DNA of 64,000 bases from Mikania micrantha (lineage: Eukaryota; Streptophyta; Magnoliopsida; Asterales; Asteraceae): assembly GCA_009363875.1 (NCBI GenBank), contig CM018686.1, forward strand, positions 5,704,001-5,768,000. The letters are read 5' to 3'. This document shows positions 35,643 to 49,019 of the stretch, one piece after another. How positions within the stretch are numbered: the stretch's first letter is position 1; each line of letters begins with the position of its first letter. Position numbers and translations under genes: made by a program. A model generated the notes under the pieces. It was given only the letters and a program-made list of their open reading frames with translations. It made no database searches and had not been told where the DNA came from.

Positions 35643-38600
35643 ACGTGCGCTCTCAGTGTTAGCAGTAGCTGTCTTGAATAGATGAGGATATTTCTTCATC
35701 ATTTGATCTTCCCGTTCCCATGTGAATTCAGGACCACGTCTTGAATTCCATCGGACTTTGACTATTGGAATCTTGCTTTGCTTCAGTTGTTTGACCTCTC
35801 GATCCATGATTTCAGCTGGTTCTTCAATGAATCGCAACTGTTCATCTACTTGTATTTCTTCCAACGGTACAATCAATGTCTCGTCAGAAAGACATTTCTT
35901 TAAGTTCGATACATGAAACACATCATGAACTCCACTAAGTTCATCCGGTAGTTTGAGTTGATACGCAACCGGACCAATCCTTTTCAGAATCTCAAAAGGT
36001 CCTACGTAACGTGGACTAAGTTTTCCGCGCTTGCCGAATCGTATCACTCCTTTCCAAGGTGACACCTTTAGAAGAACTCGGTCTCCTACTTGAAATTCTA
36101 ACGGCTTGCGACGTTTGTCAGCATAGCTCTTCTGTCGATCCCGAGCCGCTGCCATACGGTTCCGGATTTGAACTATTTTCTCTGTCGTCTCGTGCACCAG
36201 TTCAGGACCTGTTATCTGACTGTCACCAATTTCAGCCCAGCAAACTGGTGAACGACATTTGCGACCATACAAAGCTTCAAACGGTGCTGCTTGAATGCTT
36301 GTATGATAACTATTGTTGTAAGAGAATTCCACTAACGGTAAATGATTCTCCCAGCTATCACCAAAATCAATTACACAAGCTCGTAACATATCCTCGAGCG
36401 TTTGAATCGTTCGTTCACTTTGACCGTCGGTCTGTGGATGATAAGCGGTACTCATATCCAAGCGAGTCCCCAATGACTTATGAAGAGACTTCCAAAAGTT
36501 AGAAGTAAACCGGGCATCCCGATCTGATATGATAGAGATTGGCACGCCATGCCGTGCTACTACTTCCTTGATATAAATCCGAGTCAGTTTCTCCATCTTA
36601 TCAGTTTCCTTGATTGCTAAGAAGTGTGCAGATTTCGTTCATCGATCGACAATTACCCATATCGTATCACAACCACTCGGTGTACGGGGTAACTTAGTAA
36701 TGAAATCCATCGAAATCTGTTCCCACTTCCACATCGGTATCTCTGGTTGTTGCAGTAAACCAGATGGCTTCTGATATTCAACTTTGACTTTCGAACAAGT
36801 CAAACATTTGCTAACGTACTTAGCAATATCAGCTTTCATGTGAGGCCACCAATACAGTGCCTTCAAGTCATGGTACATCTTGTCTGATCCCGGATGGACT
36901 GAATATCTAGACTTGTGTGCTTCGTCCATCACGAGTTCCCTTAAACCTCCATACAAAGGTATCCACATTCGATCAATGAAATAACGAATTCCATCAGGTT
37001 TAACATTCAATTGTTCTTCCATTCCTCGTAAAGATTCCGGTACTAAGTTTTCCCTTTTCAAGGCCTCAATCTGAGCATTGTGTACTTTGTCAGGTAAGTC
37101 GGTATGTATTGTCATCATAAGTGCACGAACCCGTCTTGTTCCCGTCGTATCTTTTCTGCTCAAAGCATCGGCTACGACATTAGCCTTTCCCGGGTGATAC
37201 TTAATCGCACACTCATAATCGTTCAACAACTCAACCCATCGTCGTTGCCTCATATTAAGCTCCTTCTGATCAAAGATATGCTGCAAACTCTTATGATCAG
37301 TATAAATAGTACACTTAGTTCCATACAAGTAATGCCTCCAAATCTTCAAAGCAAAAACCACTGCTCCTAACTCCAAGTCATGAGTAGTGTAATTCTTTTC
37401 GTGTGTTCGTAGTTGTCTGGAAGCATAAGCGATCACTTTATCCTGTTGCATCAACACACATCCCAAACCCTGTCCAGATGCGTCACAATACACCGCAAAG
37501 TCTTCCGTTCCTTCCGGTAATGACAGAATCGGTGCACTGCAGAGTTTCTGTTTCAATAACTGGAATGCAGCTTCCTGTTTATCCGTCCAGTTATACTTTG
37601 TTCCCTTGTGCGTAAGAGCTGTAAGTGGTTGAGCGATCTTTGAGAAACCTTCAATGAATCGTCGATAATAACCCGCCAAACCAAGGAATTGTCGTACCTC
37701 AGTAGGGGTCTTTGGCGCTTCCCAATTCTTAATCGCTTCAATCTTCGCTGGATCAACATGTATGCCCTTTTCATTTACTATATGCCCCAAGAACTGTACT
37801 TCTCGCATCCAGAAATCACATTTCGAGAACTTAGCGTACAGTTGTTCCTGTTTCAATAACTCTAGCAGTAATCGAAGATGTTCAGCATGTTCCTCCTCAG
37901 ACTTTGAATAAATGAGAATGTCATCAATGAAAACAATGACAAACTTATCCAGATAAGGTTTACAAACACGATTCATGAGATCCATGAATACAGCTGGAGC
38001 GTTTGTCAACCCAAATGGCATGACCAAGAACTCATAATGGCCATAGCGCGTCCTAAATGCTGTCTTTGGAATATCCTCCTCCTGGACTCTTAGTTGATGA
38101 TAACCCGACCTGAGATCAATCTTCGAATAGTAACTCGAACCTTGCAACTGATCGAACAGATCGTCAATCCTGGGTAACGGATACCGGTTCTTGATAGTAA
38201 CCTTATTCAATTCCCGGTAATCGATACACATACGAAAAGTTCCGTCCTTCTTCTTTACAAACAATACTGGAGCTCCCCACGGTGAAAAACTAGGTCGTAT
38301 GAAACCCTTATCCAACAACTCTTGCAATTGTGTGGATAACTCTTGCATCTCTGATGGTGCAAGTCGATAAGGCGCCCTAGCTATCGGTGCTGCGTCTGGT
38401 GTAAGGTCGATTCGGAATTCCACCTGTCTGACAGGCGGTAATCCCGGCAAGTCTTCTGGAAATACCTCCGGAAACTCACAAACTACAGGTATATCTTCAA
38501 GCTTCCTCTCAGTTACCGGCTTTTCAGTTATAAGTGCTATAACTGCCGTATGACCTTTCCGCAGACATTTTTGTGCTTTCATACAAGATATGAGACGCAG

Positions 38601-39675
38601 TGGCGTACTGCTCTTCTCGCCTTGTACATATAATGTCTCTCCCTGCGGAAGAGGTATGCGAACAATCTTTTCATGGCATACAATTTCAGCCTGGTTCTTG
38701 GACAACCAGTCCATGCCAATGACTACATCAAAACTGCCTAAGGCAATAGGCATCAGATCAATCTCTAATGTCTGACCCATCAAATCAAGAATACATCCCT
38801 TATAAATGTTTTCCACTACAATTAACTTACCATCAGCTAATTCCACAGTGTATGGACTATCTAAGGCAGTGGGACTAACATTTAGCAACTTAGCAAGTGA
38901 ACTAGATACAAAACTCCGATCGGCACCGGTGTCAAATAACATAGAGTCATAGTGATTATTTAAGAGGAACGTACCCGTGACAATGTTGGGATCCTCCCGC
39001 GCTTGACGTCCTCCAATCACAAACGCCCTGCCTCTAGCACCATTGTTGTTGTTGTTGTTGTTGGTGCCATTGCCATTACCGTTGCCATTTCCATTACCAT
39101 TACCATTGTTGTCCCCACCTTTCTTAAGTTGTGGGCAATCTTTCTTAAAATGTCCCATTTTTCCACACTCAAAACAACCCTTCTGAGCGTTGTTCTGGTT
39201 ATTGTTCTGGTTGTTGTTGTTCTGTAGTTCTCCGCGACAATCCTTAGCCGCATGCCCAATCTTGCCACACCTCTGGCACTTAGCTCTCTCGCACTGGTTA
39301 CCCGCATGATGATAATCACACCTGTTGCACTTGGGGTGCTTACCAATATAGCCCCCCGATGATGATGATTGCTGGCCACTGTTGGAATTATGATAGGACT
39401 TGTTTGAGTCCTGCTTCCTGTTCTGCTGTTGGTTGTTACCCTTGAAGTTGTTACTATCCCACTTTCTCTTGTGATCTCCTACCTTGGTAGCAGATGTTCG
39501 CTTAGGCAGAGTCCCCTGCAACACTGCCTGATCAGTAAGCTGATGTGCTAGACGAACAGCTTGTTGGATGGTGGTGGGATTTGCTGAAGTCACCAACCCT
39601 TGAATCTGAGGCACTAGTCCTCCAATGTATCTTTCAATCCACTTACTGGCTGGAGTAGCCATGTGTGGTAGCAGT
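35640..39675 (-). pseudogene. C2 gag-pol: truncated gag plus one nonsense codon
   Basis: Nearly identical to C1 from gag residue ~171 to the chromodomain-like end. The first ~170 gag residues, the leader and the 5' LTR are lost at the 39675 junction. A TGA at 36639-36641 replaces a leucine codon just after the IWVIVDR stretch of integrase; the frame is otherwise open on both sides, and the catalytic residues of protease, RT and integrase are present. The Asn-rich tract is shorter than in C1. The leader ORF seen in C1 is absent because that region is deleted. It cannot encode a full polyprotein. Confidence 0.93.
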
Positions 39676-40654
39676 CGTGCATGTGGGTCTAGTGAGCTTG
39701 CATGTGGGTTTTACCCATTGTATGTGTGTGTAGAGGTAAAAAGAGGGTGTGTAGAGGTAATGATGTGTTTTGTCAAGAAAGTGTTGGAGCAGCTCTGGAA
39801 AGTCCTGGACAGCAGCTCCTTTGACCAACAAGAATATGGTGATGGTGGTTGAGGTCTCGTGGCCTTCCTTCAATGGTTTCAAGCTTCCAAGAGCTTCAAA
39901 AATGGCTTCAATGGCTTCCAAGAGGTCAAATCAGGTGTTTCAGTTGTTTGGGAAGAAGAGTGGCCGAGAGGTTGAGTGTAAGATAAGTTAAAATGAGTGT
40001 GTAGAGGTAATGATGTGTTTTGGGGTTTTTAAAAATAAAAATCTGCGAATCTGATCCCAGGCGTATCGCCTGACGATGGTGAATGAGGCTCCGTCGTTAC
40101 GCGCGGGTGCACCGGATGAGGCGCCATCTTCCTCATCCGCCTGGCCCATATGTAAAGCCCAATAAGCCTATTTTGTTGTTCTGGGCCCATTCTTGCCCAT
40201 TTCTCGACTGTAGAACATCGTTCGAGTGTCGTTTGGACTCTAATCGTCAATTATTAACCATAATTGACTTATGAAGTGTTTCAGTGCTTAAGTGTTGTGA
40301 TGTTCACCAACGTTCGTGAGACTCGTGTGTGTTTCGGTAATTCCTCGAATTATCTGTGCTCGTTTGTGTTCGTTTCTAACGGAGTGTTTGCACGCTTGAT
40401 TAATCCTAATCAACGTGTGATGCACAATCCAATAATCCCCTGAATTATTGTTTTGTGTTAGTGTTATGTTTGCCACACTTGGTTTCCAAAACCAATGTGC
40501 AATGTACGATTCTATAGCTCCACGAACTATCGTTTCGCAGTAGTTTGTGTTCAACTCATCTAATCAATCATAATTAAATGAAATGCAACAAGTATGAATG
40601 TGAAATGTAAAGAATGTAAGAGTCGCAATTTACCTGAAATTGCTGGGTGTCACA
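39675..40654 (-). repeat. Truncated and patched 3' LTR of B2 (980 bases)
   Basis: It corresponds to 14112-15146 of LTR B1. The left 2.1 kb is missing, joined to C2 gag at a shared TC. Around 39747-39773 a segment of the parent LTR is replaced by a copy of sequence found about 240 bases further right (GTGTAGAGGTAATGATGTG). Near 40138 about 50 bases between two CCGC words are deleted, removing one CAGGCG palindrome. Confidence 0.85.
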
Positions 40655-40793
40655 TCATCCCCTTGTTGAAAGGAATTTCGTCCCAAAATTTGGTTGTTGT
40701 TGGTGGTGTTTGAAAAGCAACAGTGTTTGAGGAAAACAAAAATTTTCTAGTTGTCACATCATCCCCTTGTTGAAAGAAATTTCGCCCCGAAAT

Positions 40794-43700
40794 TTATTCG
40801 TTGGTGTCGGCGTTTGACATTGCCTGTTTGAAGAGATAGGGATATTTGCACATCATCTGATCTTCACGCTCCCACGTGTATTCAGGTCCGCGTTTCGAGT
40901 TCCATCGAACTTTGACAATGGGTATCTTGCTCTGTTTGAGTTGTTTGACCTCACGGTCCATGATTTCAACCGGTTCTTCCACGAATCGTAGCTGTTCATC
41001 CACCTGGATCTCATCCAGTGGGACAATAAGTGTTTCGTCCGATAGACACCGTTTCAAGTTTGAGACGTGAAATACGTTGTGAACTCCGTCGAGTTCGGTT
41101 GGCAAGTTGAGTTGGTATGCCACTGGACCAATCCTTTTTAGGATCTCGAAAGGTCCAATATACCGTGGGTTCAGTTTGCCTCGTTTGCCAAAACGAATGA
41201 CGCCTTTCCATGGCGAAACTTTCAGAAGGACTTTGTCTCCTACCTGAAATTCCAAAGGCTTTCGGCGTTTGTCGGCATAGCTCTTTTGACGATCACGAGC
41301 TGCTGCCATGCGATTTCTGATTTGCACGATTTTCTCCGTTGTTTCGTGTACAAGTTCCGGGCCAGTGAGTTGACTATCGCCCACTTCCGCCCAACAGATA
41401 GGTGACCGGCATTTCCTGCCATAGAGTGCCTCAAAAGGCGCTGCTTTGATGCTTGTGTGGTAACTGTTGTTATAGGAAAACTCTACCAACGGTAGGTGAG
41501 TCTCCCAGCTGTTACCAAAGTCTACTACACATGCTCGTAGCATATCTTCGAGGGTTTGTATTGTGCGTTTGCTCTGGCCATCAGTTTGTGGGTGGTATGC
41601 TGTACTCATATCCAACCGCGTGCCAAGCGACTTTTGCAATGATTTCCAGAAGTTAGAAGTGAATCTGGCGTCCCGATCCGAGATGATGGAGATTGGCACT
41701 CCATGTCGTGTGACTACTTCTTTGACATAGATTCTAGCTAGCTTTTCCATCTTGTCATTTTCCTTGATCGCGAGGAAATGTGCTGACTTGGTCAGTCGGT
41801 CCACAATTACCCAAATAGTGTCACATCCACTAGGAGTGCGGGGTAATTTGGTGATGAAATCCATGGATATATGTTCCCATTTCCACATGGGGATCTCGGG
41901 TTGTGTGAGTAATCCAGAGGGTTTCTGGTACTCGATCTTGACTTTAGCACAAGTCAAGCATTTGCCTACGTAAGTAGCGATGTCTGCTTTCATATGTGGC
42001 CACCAATAAAGTATCTTCAGATCATGATACATCTTATCAGATCCAGGGTGAATGGAATATCGGGATTTGTGAGCCTCGTCCATCACAAGGTCTCTTAAGT
42101 TCCCGTGATGTGGAACCCAGACGCGTTCCATGAAATAATGTAAACCATCGGCTTTTACTTTAAGGTGTTGCTCCATCCCTCTTAGTGATTCTGCCGCTAG
42201 GTTTTCGGGTTTAAGTGCCTCCACCTGGGCATTGCGTATCTGCTCAGGGAGGTTGGGATGGATGGTGAGCTGTAAGGCTCGTACCCTCTTGGGTTTCGAT
42301 GTGTTTTTCCGACTTAGGGCATCGGCCACTACATTGGCCTTCCCTGGGTGGTACTTGATAGCACACTCATAGTCGTTTAAGAGCTCGAGCCAGCGACGTT
42401 GTCGCATGTTCAGTTCCTTCTGCTCGAATATGTGTTGGAGACTCTTGTGATCGGTGTATATCGTACACTTTGTACCATACAGGTAGTGTCTCCAGATCTT
42501 GAGTGCGAATACCACAGCTCCAAGTTCCAAGTCGTGGGTGGTGTAGTTCTTCTCGTGGATTTTCAGTTGTCGAGAAGCATATGCGATCACCTTCTCTCGC
42601 TGCATCAGCACGCAGCCGAGTCCCTGTATCGAGGCATCGCAATATACTACAAAGTCATCCGTTCCATCAGGAAGCGATAAGATAGGTGCACTACAGAGCT
42701 TCTGCTTGAGGAGTTGGAATGCATCTTCTTGTTTGTCAGTCCAGAGATATTTCTTGTCTTTGTGGGTTAAAGCTGTGAGTGGTTGGGCTATCTTTGAAAA
42801 TCCTTCGATAAATCGTCGATAATAGCCGGCCAATCCTAGGAATTGTCGCACCTCAGTTGGGGTCTTCGGTGCTTCCCAGTTCTTGATTGCCTCTATCTAG
42901 ACTTATCCACATGAATTCCTTGTTCATTAATAACATGTCCCAAGAATTGGACTTCTCGAATCCAGAAGTCGCACTTCGAGAGTTTAGCGTACAGCTTCTC
43001 TTTCCGTAGTAGTTCAAGAGCCAATTGAAGATGCTCTTTGTGTTCTTCCTGGGTTTTGGAGTAGATGAGAATATCATCTATAAAGACAATGATAAACTTG
43101 TCGAGGTATGGTTTGCACACTCTATTCATGAGATCCATGAATACTGCGGGTGCGTTTGTCAGCCCAAACGGCATAACCAAAAACTCATAATGGCCATACC
43201 GAGTGCGAAAAGCAGTCTTGGGTATATCTTCTTCCTGAATCCTCAACTGATGGTACCCAGATCGCAAATCGATCTTAGAGTAGTAACTTGATCCTTGCAG
43301 TTGATCGAACAGATCGTCGATACGGGGTAAAAGGTATCGGTTCTTGATTGTCACTTTGTTCAATTCCCGATAGTCAATACACATACGGAAAGTGCAATCC
43401 TTCTTCTTTACAAACAGGACCGGAGCTCCCCAGGGTGAGAAGCTTGGTCTAATGAAACCTTTGTCCAACAACTCTTGCAGTTGATTGGACAGTTCCTGCA
43501 TCTCCGAAGGCGCAAGTCGATATGGTGCTCGTGTAATAGGCGCTGCTCCCGGCACAAGGTCTATGCGGAACTCCACTTGCCGAGGTGGTGGTAGTCCTGG
43601 TAGATCCTCAGGGAATACATCGGGATAGTCGCATACGACTGGGATTTCTTCTATTCTCTTTTCCTCTTCAGTCCTGTCGGTGATAAGTGCCAGAATGGCT

Positions 43701-45438
43701 GTGTATCCCTTTCGTAAGCATTTGTGAGCTTTCATGCACGAGATGATGTTCAGAGGAGTGTCACCCCTTTCGCCCTTGATATCTAGAGTTTCTCCGCCAG
43801 GGAGAGGTATGCGCACAACCTTGTCGTGGCAGATGATTTCAACTTGGTTTTCAGACAACCAATCCATGCCAACTACGACATCAAAACTTCCTAGTGTAAC
43901 TGGCATGAGGTCAATCTTAAACCTATTGTCTGCTAGCTCTAAAGTGCATTCTCTCAGAATGTGCTTAGTCACAATTAATTTACCATCAGCTAGTTCTACT
44001 GTATACTCAACCTCTAAGGGTGTTGGGGTCATGTCAAGTATCTCACTAAAATCCTTAGATATAAAGCTTTTCTCAGCTCCAGTATCAAACAATACAGAAG
44101 CGTAATTATCATTTAAGAGATACGTACCGGTTGCAAGGTTTGGATCCCTCCTGGCCTCCTTGGCCCCAATCACGAAGGCTCGTCCCCTCGTGCCATTGTT
44201 CCCATTGTTGTTGTTTTGTTGGTTGTTGTTGTTCTTCAAGTGCGGGCAATCCTTCTTGAAGTTCCCTGGTTTCCCACATTCGAAGCAGCCCTTTGGTGCT
44301 TCAAGTTGTTGCTGCTGTTGTGGTTGTGGAGTCTTTACAAGTAGTTCACCCCTGCAGTCTTTGGCTGCATGTCCCCCTTTTCCACAACGCTGGCATTGAA
44401 AGCGGCCACATTGTCCCTGTGCATGGTGGAAGTTGCACTTGTGGCATTTGGGGTGTTTTCCGGCGTAACTTCCTTGATTCTGGGTGGTTGGGATGGGTGG
44501 GGCATAAGCTTGGGTTGATCCAAACTTACGTTGCTGTGGTGGTGGTTGAAGAGTGGAAGTCTTGTTTGTGGTGTTATCCCATTTCCTTTTATTGTCAGCA
44601 GATTTGGCTACAGTACCACGAGGTGGTAAGAGTCCTTGTGCAACAGCTGAATCAGTGAGTTTGTGGGTAAGTCGCACGGCTTGTTGCATAGTGATGGGAT
44701 CAGCAGAGAGTACCATGCCTTGGATCTGAGGTGGCAGTCCATCAATGTACTTCTCTATATGTTTGAAGGGTGGGGTTGCCATTTCCGGGCACAGATTTGC
44801 CAGCTCATAAGACCTGGCAGTATAAGCCTCAACCTCGGAACCAATCATCTTGTGGTTCCAGAATTCCGTTTCCAGTTTCTGTACTTCACCGCTAGGACAG
44901 TATTCGCGGTTCAACATTTGCTTAAAATTATCCCAGGGCAGAGCGTTGGCTGCATCAAGCCCTAGGTTCTGGACGTTGGCGTTCCACCAAGTGAGGGCAG
45001 CTCCCTCAAATGTTCCAGCAGCGAACTTGACCCTGTCATCGTTCCTGCAGTTGCTCATAGCAAAGGCCGATTCCGCCTTTTCGATCCAGCGTAACAGCCC
45101 AACGGCTCTCTCAATGCCGCTGAATGAGTGAGGTTTGCAGTCCAGAAACATTTTGAACGTGCATAGAGGAGGGTTAGGATTTGCTCCTGAGATGTGCAAA
45201 GAATAAGGTTGGATTCAGTATCGGATAAACGCGTTGAATTGGAAACAAGTGATTGTGGTGCAAGGTGAATATGAACAGATTCATCACCTTGGTTCAGTGG
45301 GTTTTGATTACGGGCAGCTTCCCGTGCAGCAAGTACCTCCTCAACCCGTTCGTTGATGAGGGCATTTAGTTCAGCTTGAGTCAAGTTGATGTTTCCACGT
45401 CCGCCTGCATTCCTGCGTCCTCCACGTCTTCCAGCCAT
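40794..45438 (-). pseudogene. B2 gag-pol polyprotein, broken
   Basis: Same domain order as B1, from the gag ATG at 45438 to the chromodomain-like end. It shares with B1 the frameshift before PLCTFKMFLDC, the Asn in the second zinc knuckle (CFECGKPGNFKKDC), and Lys in place of the catalytic integrase Glu (codon 41568-41570). It lacks B1's TAG and TAA stops; instead it has a one-base deletion near 42895-42899, between RT and RNase H, splitting it into 768- and 685-codon frames. Protease LFDTGAEKSF and RT FIDDILIYSK are intact. Non-functional. Confidence 0.92.
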
Positions 45439-45688
45439 GATCTTCATAGCGAGAATAAGTGTTAGTGTTTGCTTAATAACTAATGTAGTGTGTGTAGTAG
45501 GTACTGAAGGAAAACATGTAGAGTTATCAGCTATCCCCGCCACGGGTAGCCACATGCGGTGACGAACGTAATGCATCAAAGATGTGTCATGTGTGCAAGT
45601 ATCACAATACTAATCACTAAGTGTTGTGTGGAGACTAGTGGTCATAGACTGAGTTCACTAAATGCAAACCTAATTCGCAATAACCGGA

Positions 45689-45701
45689 GGCTCTGATACC
45701 A
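45689..45701 (-). other. PBS of B2
   Basis: TGGTATCAGAGCC is intact on the minus strand. The three-base spacer to the LTR is TAC here against TAT in B1. Confidence 0.88.
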
Positions 45702-45704
45702 GTA

Positions 45705-46227
45705 TGTCGCACCCCGAGAAATCCCGTCCCTTCCGGGGCGCGAGCGGCGGCAGATTGTCAGGATCGCAGTCTCCGGTCACACAACATGCGAGACCTATAT
45801 GTCTGATTACGTACGTACATCCAGAAATTTGGATAAAACAGTTTAGTAATATCAGAGTTGCGGAAGTATAGTTTAAGTTAACAAAACGGTTTAATCATTC
45901 ATAGTTTGCGGAAGCGTTAATTTAAAACGGTTTTCAAAATGATAAGTAACAATAGTTGCGGAAGCGATTAAAGTTGTTTGACATTACACAACATAATCAA
46001 ATGATAATCAAAGTTTGATAAACTAAGACACTTGAACAGATGCATGCGACTCCGGCCTAGCATCCTATTCCTGGTGCGCGTGCATTAGTTACCTGAGAAA
46101 ACATGCGAGTAAAAAGGTCAACACAAAGGTTGGTGAGAGCACAGGTTTGTAATCAGCAGTAAACATCAAGATGTTTAAAGTAAATGTTGCAGGTCTATTT
46201 TTCAATACAATGCAATATCAATTGATA
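45705..46227 (-). repeat. 5' LTR fragment of B2 (523 bases)
   Basis: Same stub as 20199-20720, ending at the same base and joined to segment E copy 3 with the same ACAAAACG start. Confidence 0.9.
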
Positions 46228-49019
46228 ACAAAACGTAAAAACAAAACCATGTAAAACATACGTAAAAAATTCCGTCAAATTTGACACGTATGTTTTACAA
46301 CATAAAAAAATTTTATAAAATATTTTTCGGCGTTTTTTTGATTTTTTTTATAAAAATGTGTCCAATAATGTTACAAACCTGTAAAAAAAATACGTTTGTT
46401 TTACATGAGTTTTCAAGGTTTTCACACTAAAATAAGGTTTTCATTTTATTAATCCCCTATATATATATGTATGTATGTATGTATTGAAAATCTTTATTTT
46501 ATAGAATGTAATAAATACTATAGAAAATCATATAATAAATTTTAAGTATTTAATCTACTTAAATATAGTTATTTACTAATATATATCTTATACATATTTT
46601 TATTATTTTATTATATTAAAAAATTATATTTATTTTTTTATTAAAAAAGATCCTATTTTTATAAAAATAATTTTCTGTGAAAACAGAATTTAGAAATAAT
46701 TAATAGTTTAAAAGTAATAAAAATAAAAAGGTTTTGGCTCCAAAAAGGGGCTCGACCTCACTACCATTATCTCCGAACCTTAAGCTATTACCAGTAGGAG
46801 AAGGCCTTAGCCGCGATAATGAAATCGGAGTAACTTGTTTTAATCTCATCCTGATTCCGTTCCCCAAATCAGTTTCATAGGAACCGAGCCCTAGATTTCT
46901 TCGATCCAAATTCGAAAGCTATGGAACCCGATCATGTTTTTAACTATAGGGCTTTCGTTCGTGGATCAAAAACGAAGAGATTGAGTAAAAAATTACTAAC
47001 CTTAACGTTTGTTTAAATGGATTTCGAGTATGAAGAAAAGAGACGCTTGACCGAAGCTTTCTGGTCCGAACTCGGCTTTTTCAAGTTATTGGATGATCTT
47101 GGTTTACACAGAAAGTTTCTACAGGTTCTCAGCAAAGTTTTGGTCGATTTGATTGGGTTTTTATACTCGTTTTCTTTGATTTCAAAAGAACCAATCGATG
47201 TGCTAAATTAGGAAACGATTTCACGTGTCATGAGCTGTTAACTGGATAAATTATCGGTTGTTAATGATTCACGCGATTCTTACCTTCCTAAATGTGATCT
47301 TGATTGACCGAAACGTGTGGGAATGTGTTGTATTCAATCTGGTATGCAAAACGGGTCGTTGATGGATGCTGGGCTGATCCATATCTTAAACCGGGTAGGA
47401 GTGGAGGGAAACTTTAGAGGTTTGGCAGAAATGCCCCTCCTAATTTTCTTTGTAATATTAGTCTGGGAATTGGCAACAATCACCCCTCAACTTCTTTAAA
47501 ATATTGTTTTAGTTATTATAAATTGGACATAATTTGATTTAAACTCCACAACTAGTATCAACTAGTTATATTTTTTTATAAAACATTATTTTAATGTTAT
47601 TATAAAATTAAAACATAGTTTTTGTATTATTTACCTAATGTTTATGAAATTCAATTATGGTTAAAGTTAATAAAAATTTGTAAACATTTTATTTATCAAA
47701 TAAGATATTTTTCTATAGATTTTTATTTGTTTAAGTTATTTATTTATAATTAAATTCTAAATATTTTGAGATTTATAAATCTTTAAACATTAATAATACG
47801 TTTTTTTTCTATACATTGCATAATTATAACTATATGTTTATACATAGATACATACATATGTGTGTGTATGTATATTAAATTACTCTTTTTTATTTGTTCC
47901 TATATATGTTTTTTTTAAAATTTCAAATGACGTCATAAGTTGTTTATTAAACCAAATCTTTGATTACAAATTACGCAAATGTTACCGTCTTCCCTACTTT
48001 TAAGAATTTCTTCCTGAAATTAAGGAGAACTAAAGTGAAATAGATGTGGACAATTTGTTTTTTGTTTGATCTTGTCGTACCAAGTGGATTTCAATTTCAA
48101 CATGTGAAAGGTCGGTGAACGTTGCTTAGTTCAAATGAAATTTCAAGGGTTTGGATTTCTTCGTTTTGTTTGACCCTGCGTTTGAATATAGTAAGTCGTA
48201 CTGAGATCGAATTAAACGACTCGTGAAGAGGTTCTAAAAATAATGAGTCGTGAAACGAGCATCATGATCGGATATGATGCTAAAAGCACATCAGTAAAGG
48301 ACTCGCGGATCTTATACATTTTGTGTGCACAAGGATGAATAGAATAATGAGATTTGAGTGATTCATTCATGACGTGTGTTAAAAGATTATTACGATTTCA
48401 GAAGATAAAGCAAGCCATCAAACTTGGTTTCTATTCAGAGTTCAATCACTAGAAGACTTTTTCATCATACAAATTGACTTGGGTCAAAGAATTTTTTTGA
48501 ACTACGAATATGTTGTTATGTAGATTGATTTACGTTCAATTGTGATGAAGTTAGCCACAGTTCTTACGGTTGAGTGCATCCTCTACAACCTTCAATTATC
48601 GCAATCGAAATCGTTAAGCTGTTTGACTTACATCGTTGGCTCATGTTGAATTTCTTTTGGTTAAGGATGTGTTGAAGGTTTTCGGGATTGGGAAGGATTA
48701 CCCAATTCATTCCATTGAGACAATTTCTCCCTAAGTATTTAAGGCAAGGATATCAGCATCAGGTCAAGATCGTGTCTTGTGTAACTGGTTTTGGTTCTTA
48801 GTAGTAAGTTTCATTGTTTGTGAACAATAGAAAGTGTGTCAAATACTACGGTCGTAGATAACGTATTATGATGTTATTTGTTTATCGTTTGATGTATGTA
48901 AATTGTAGTATTGTTTATATAAAATCAAATCATTTGAAATTTTAATCTTATATGTTGATGTTCGATGTGCGGTTTGTAATTTGAGAATTTCCAACTAAAG
49001 GTAGATAGATAATGTATTC
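46228..49019. repeat. Segment E, copy 3
   Basis: Collinear with 9222-12032 and complete to the TATTC target site. It shares some variants with copy 1 and others with copy 2. The foldback element lacks its left end and has an eight-base deletion in the loop. The RNase H relic is at 48627-48692. No host gene seen. Confidence 0.88.

Larger units (their letters stand above)
23344..39675 (-). mobile_element. C array: LTR - C1 - LTR - truncated C2
   Basis: Two minus-strand C-family internal regions share a single middle LTR: LTR 23344-26164, C1 internal 26165-32300, LTR 32301-35119, C2 internal 35120 to 39675, where gag is cut and B-family LTR sequence begins. No host DNA separates C1 and C2. The array starts within segment E copy 2. 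The layout is what unequal recombination between LTRs of one insertion would give. Confidence 0.9.
40655..45704 (-). mobile_element. Element B2 internal region
   Basis: It is collinear with B1 internal (15147-20198) at very high identity, with twin PPT blocks at 40649-40690 and 40753-40796. It is flanked by the truncated 3' LTR and by the same 5' LTR stub as B1. Confidence 0.92.

Noticed and set aside
9713..49019. Segment E as a captured host gene spread by transposition
   Set aside because: All three copies share one breakpoint and flank the same B insertion, so tandem duplication explains them without transposition of E.
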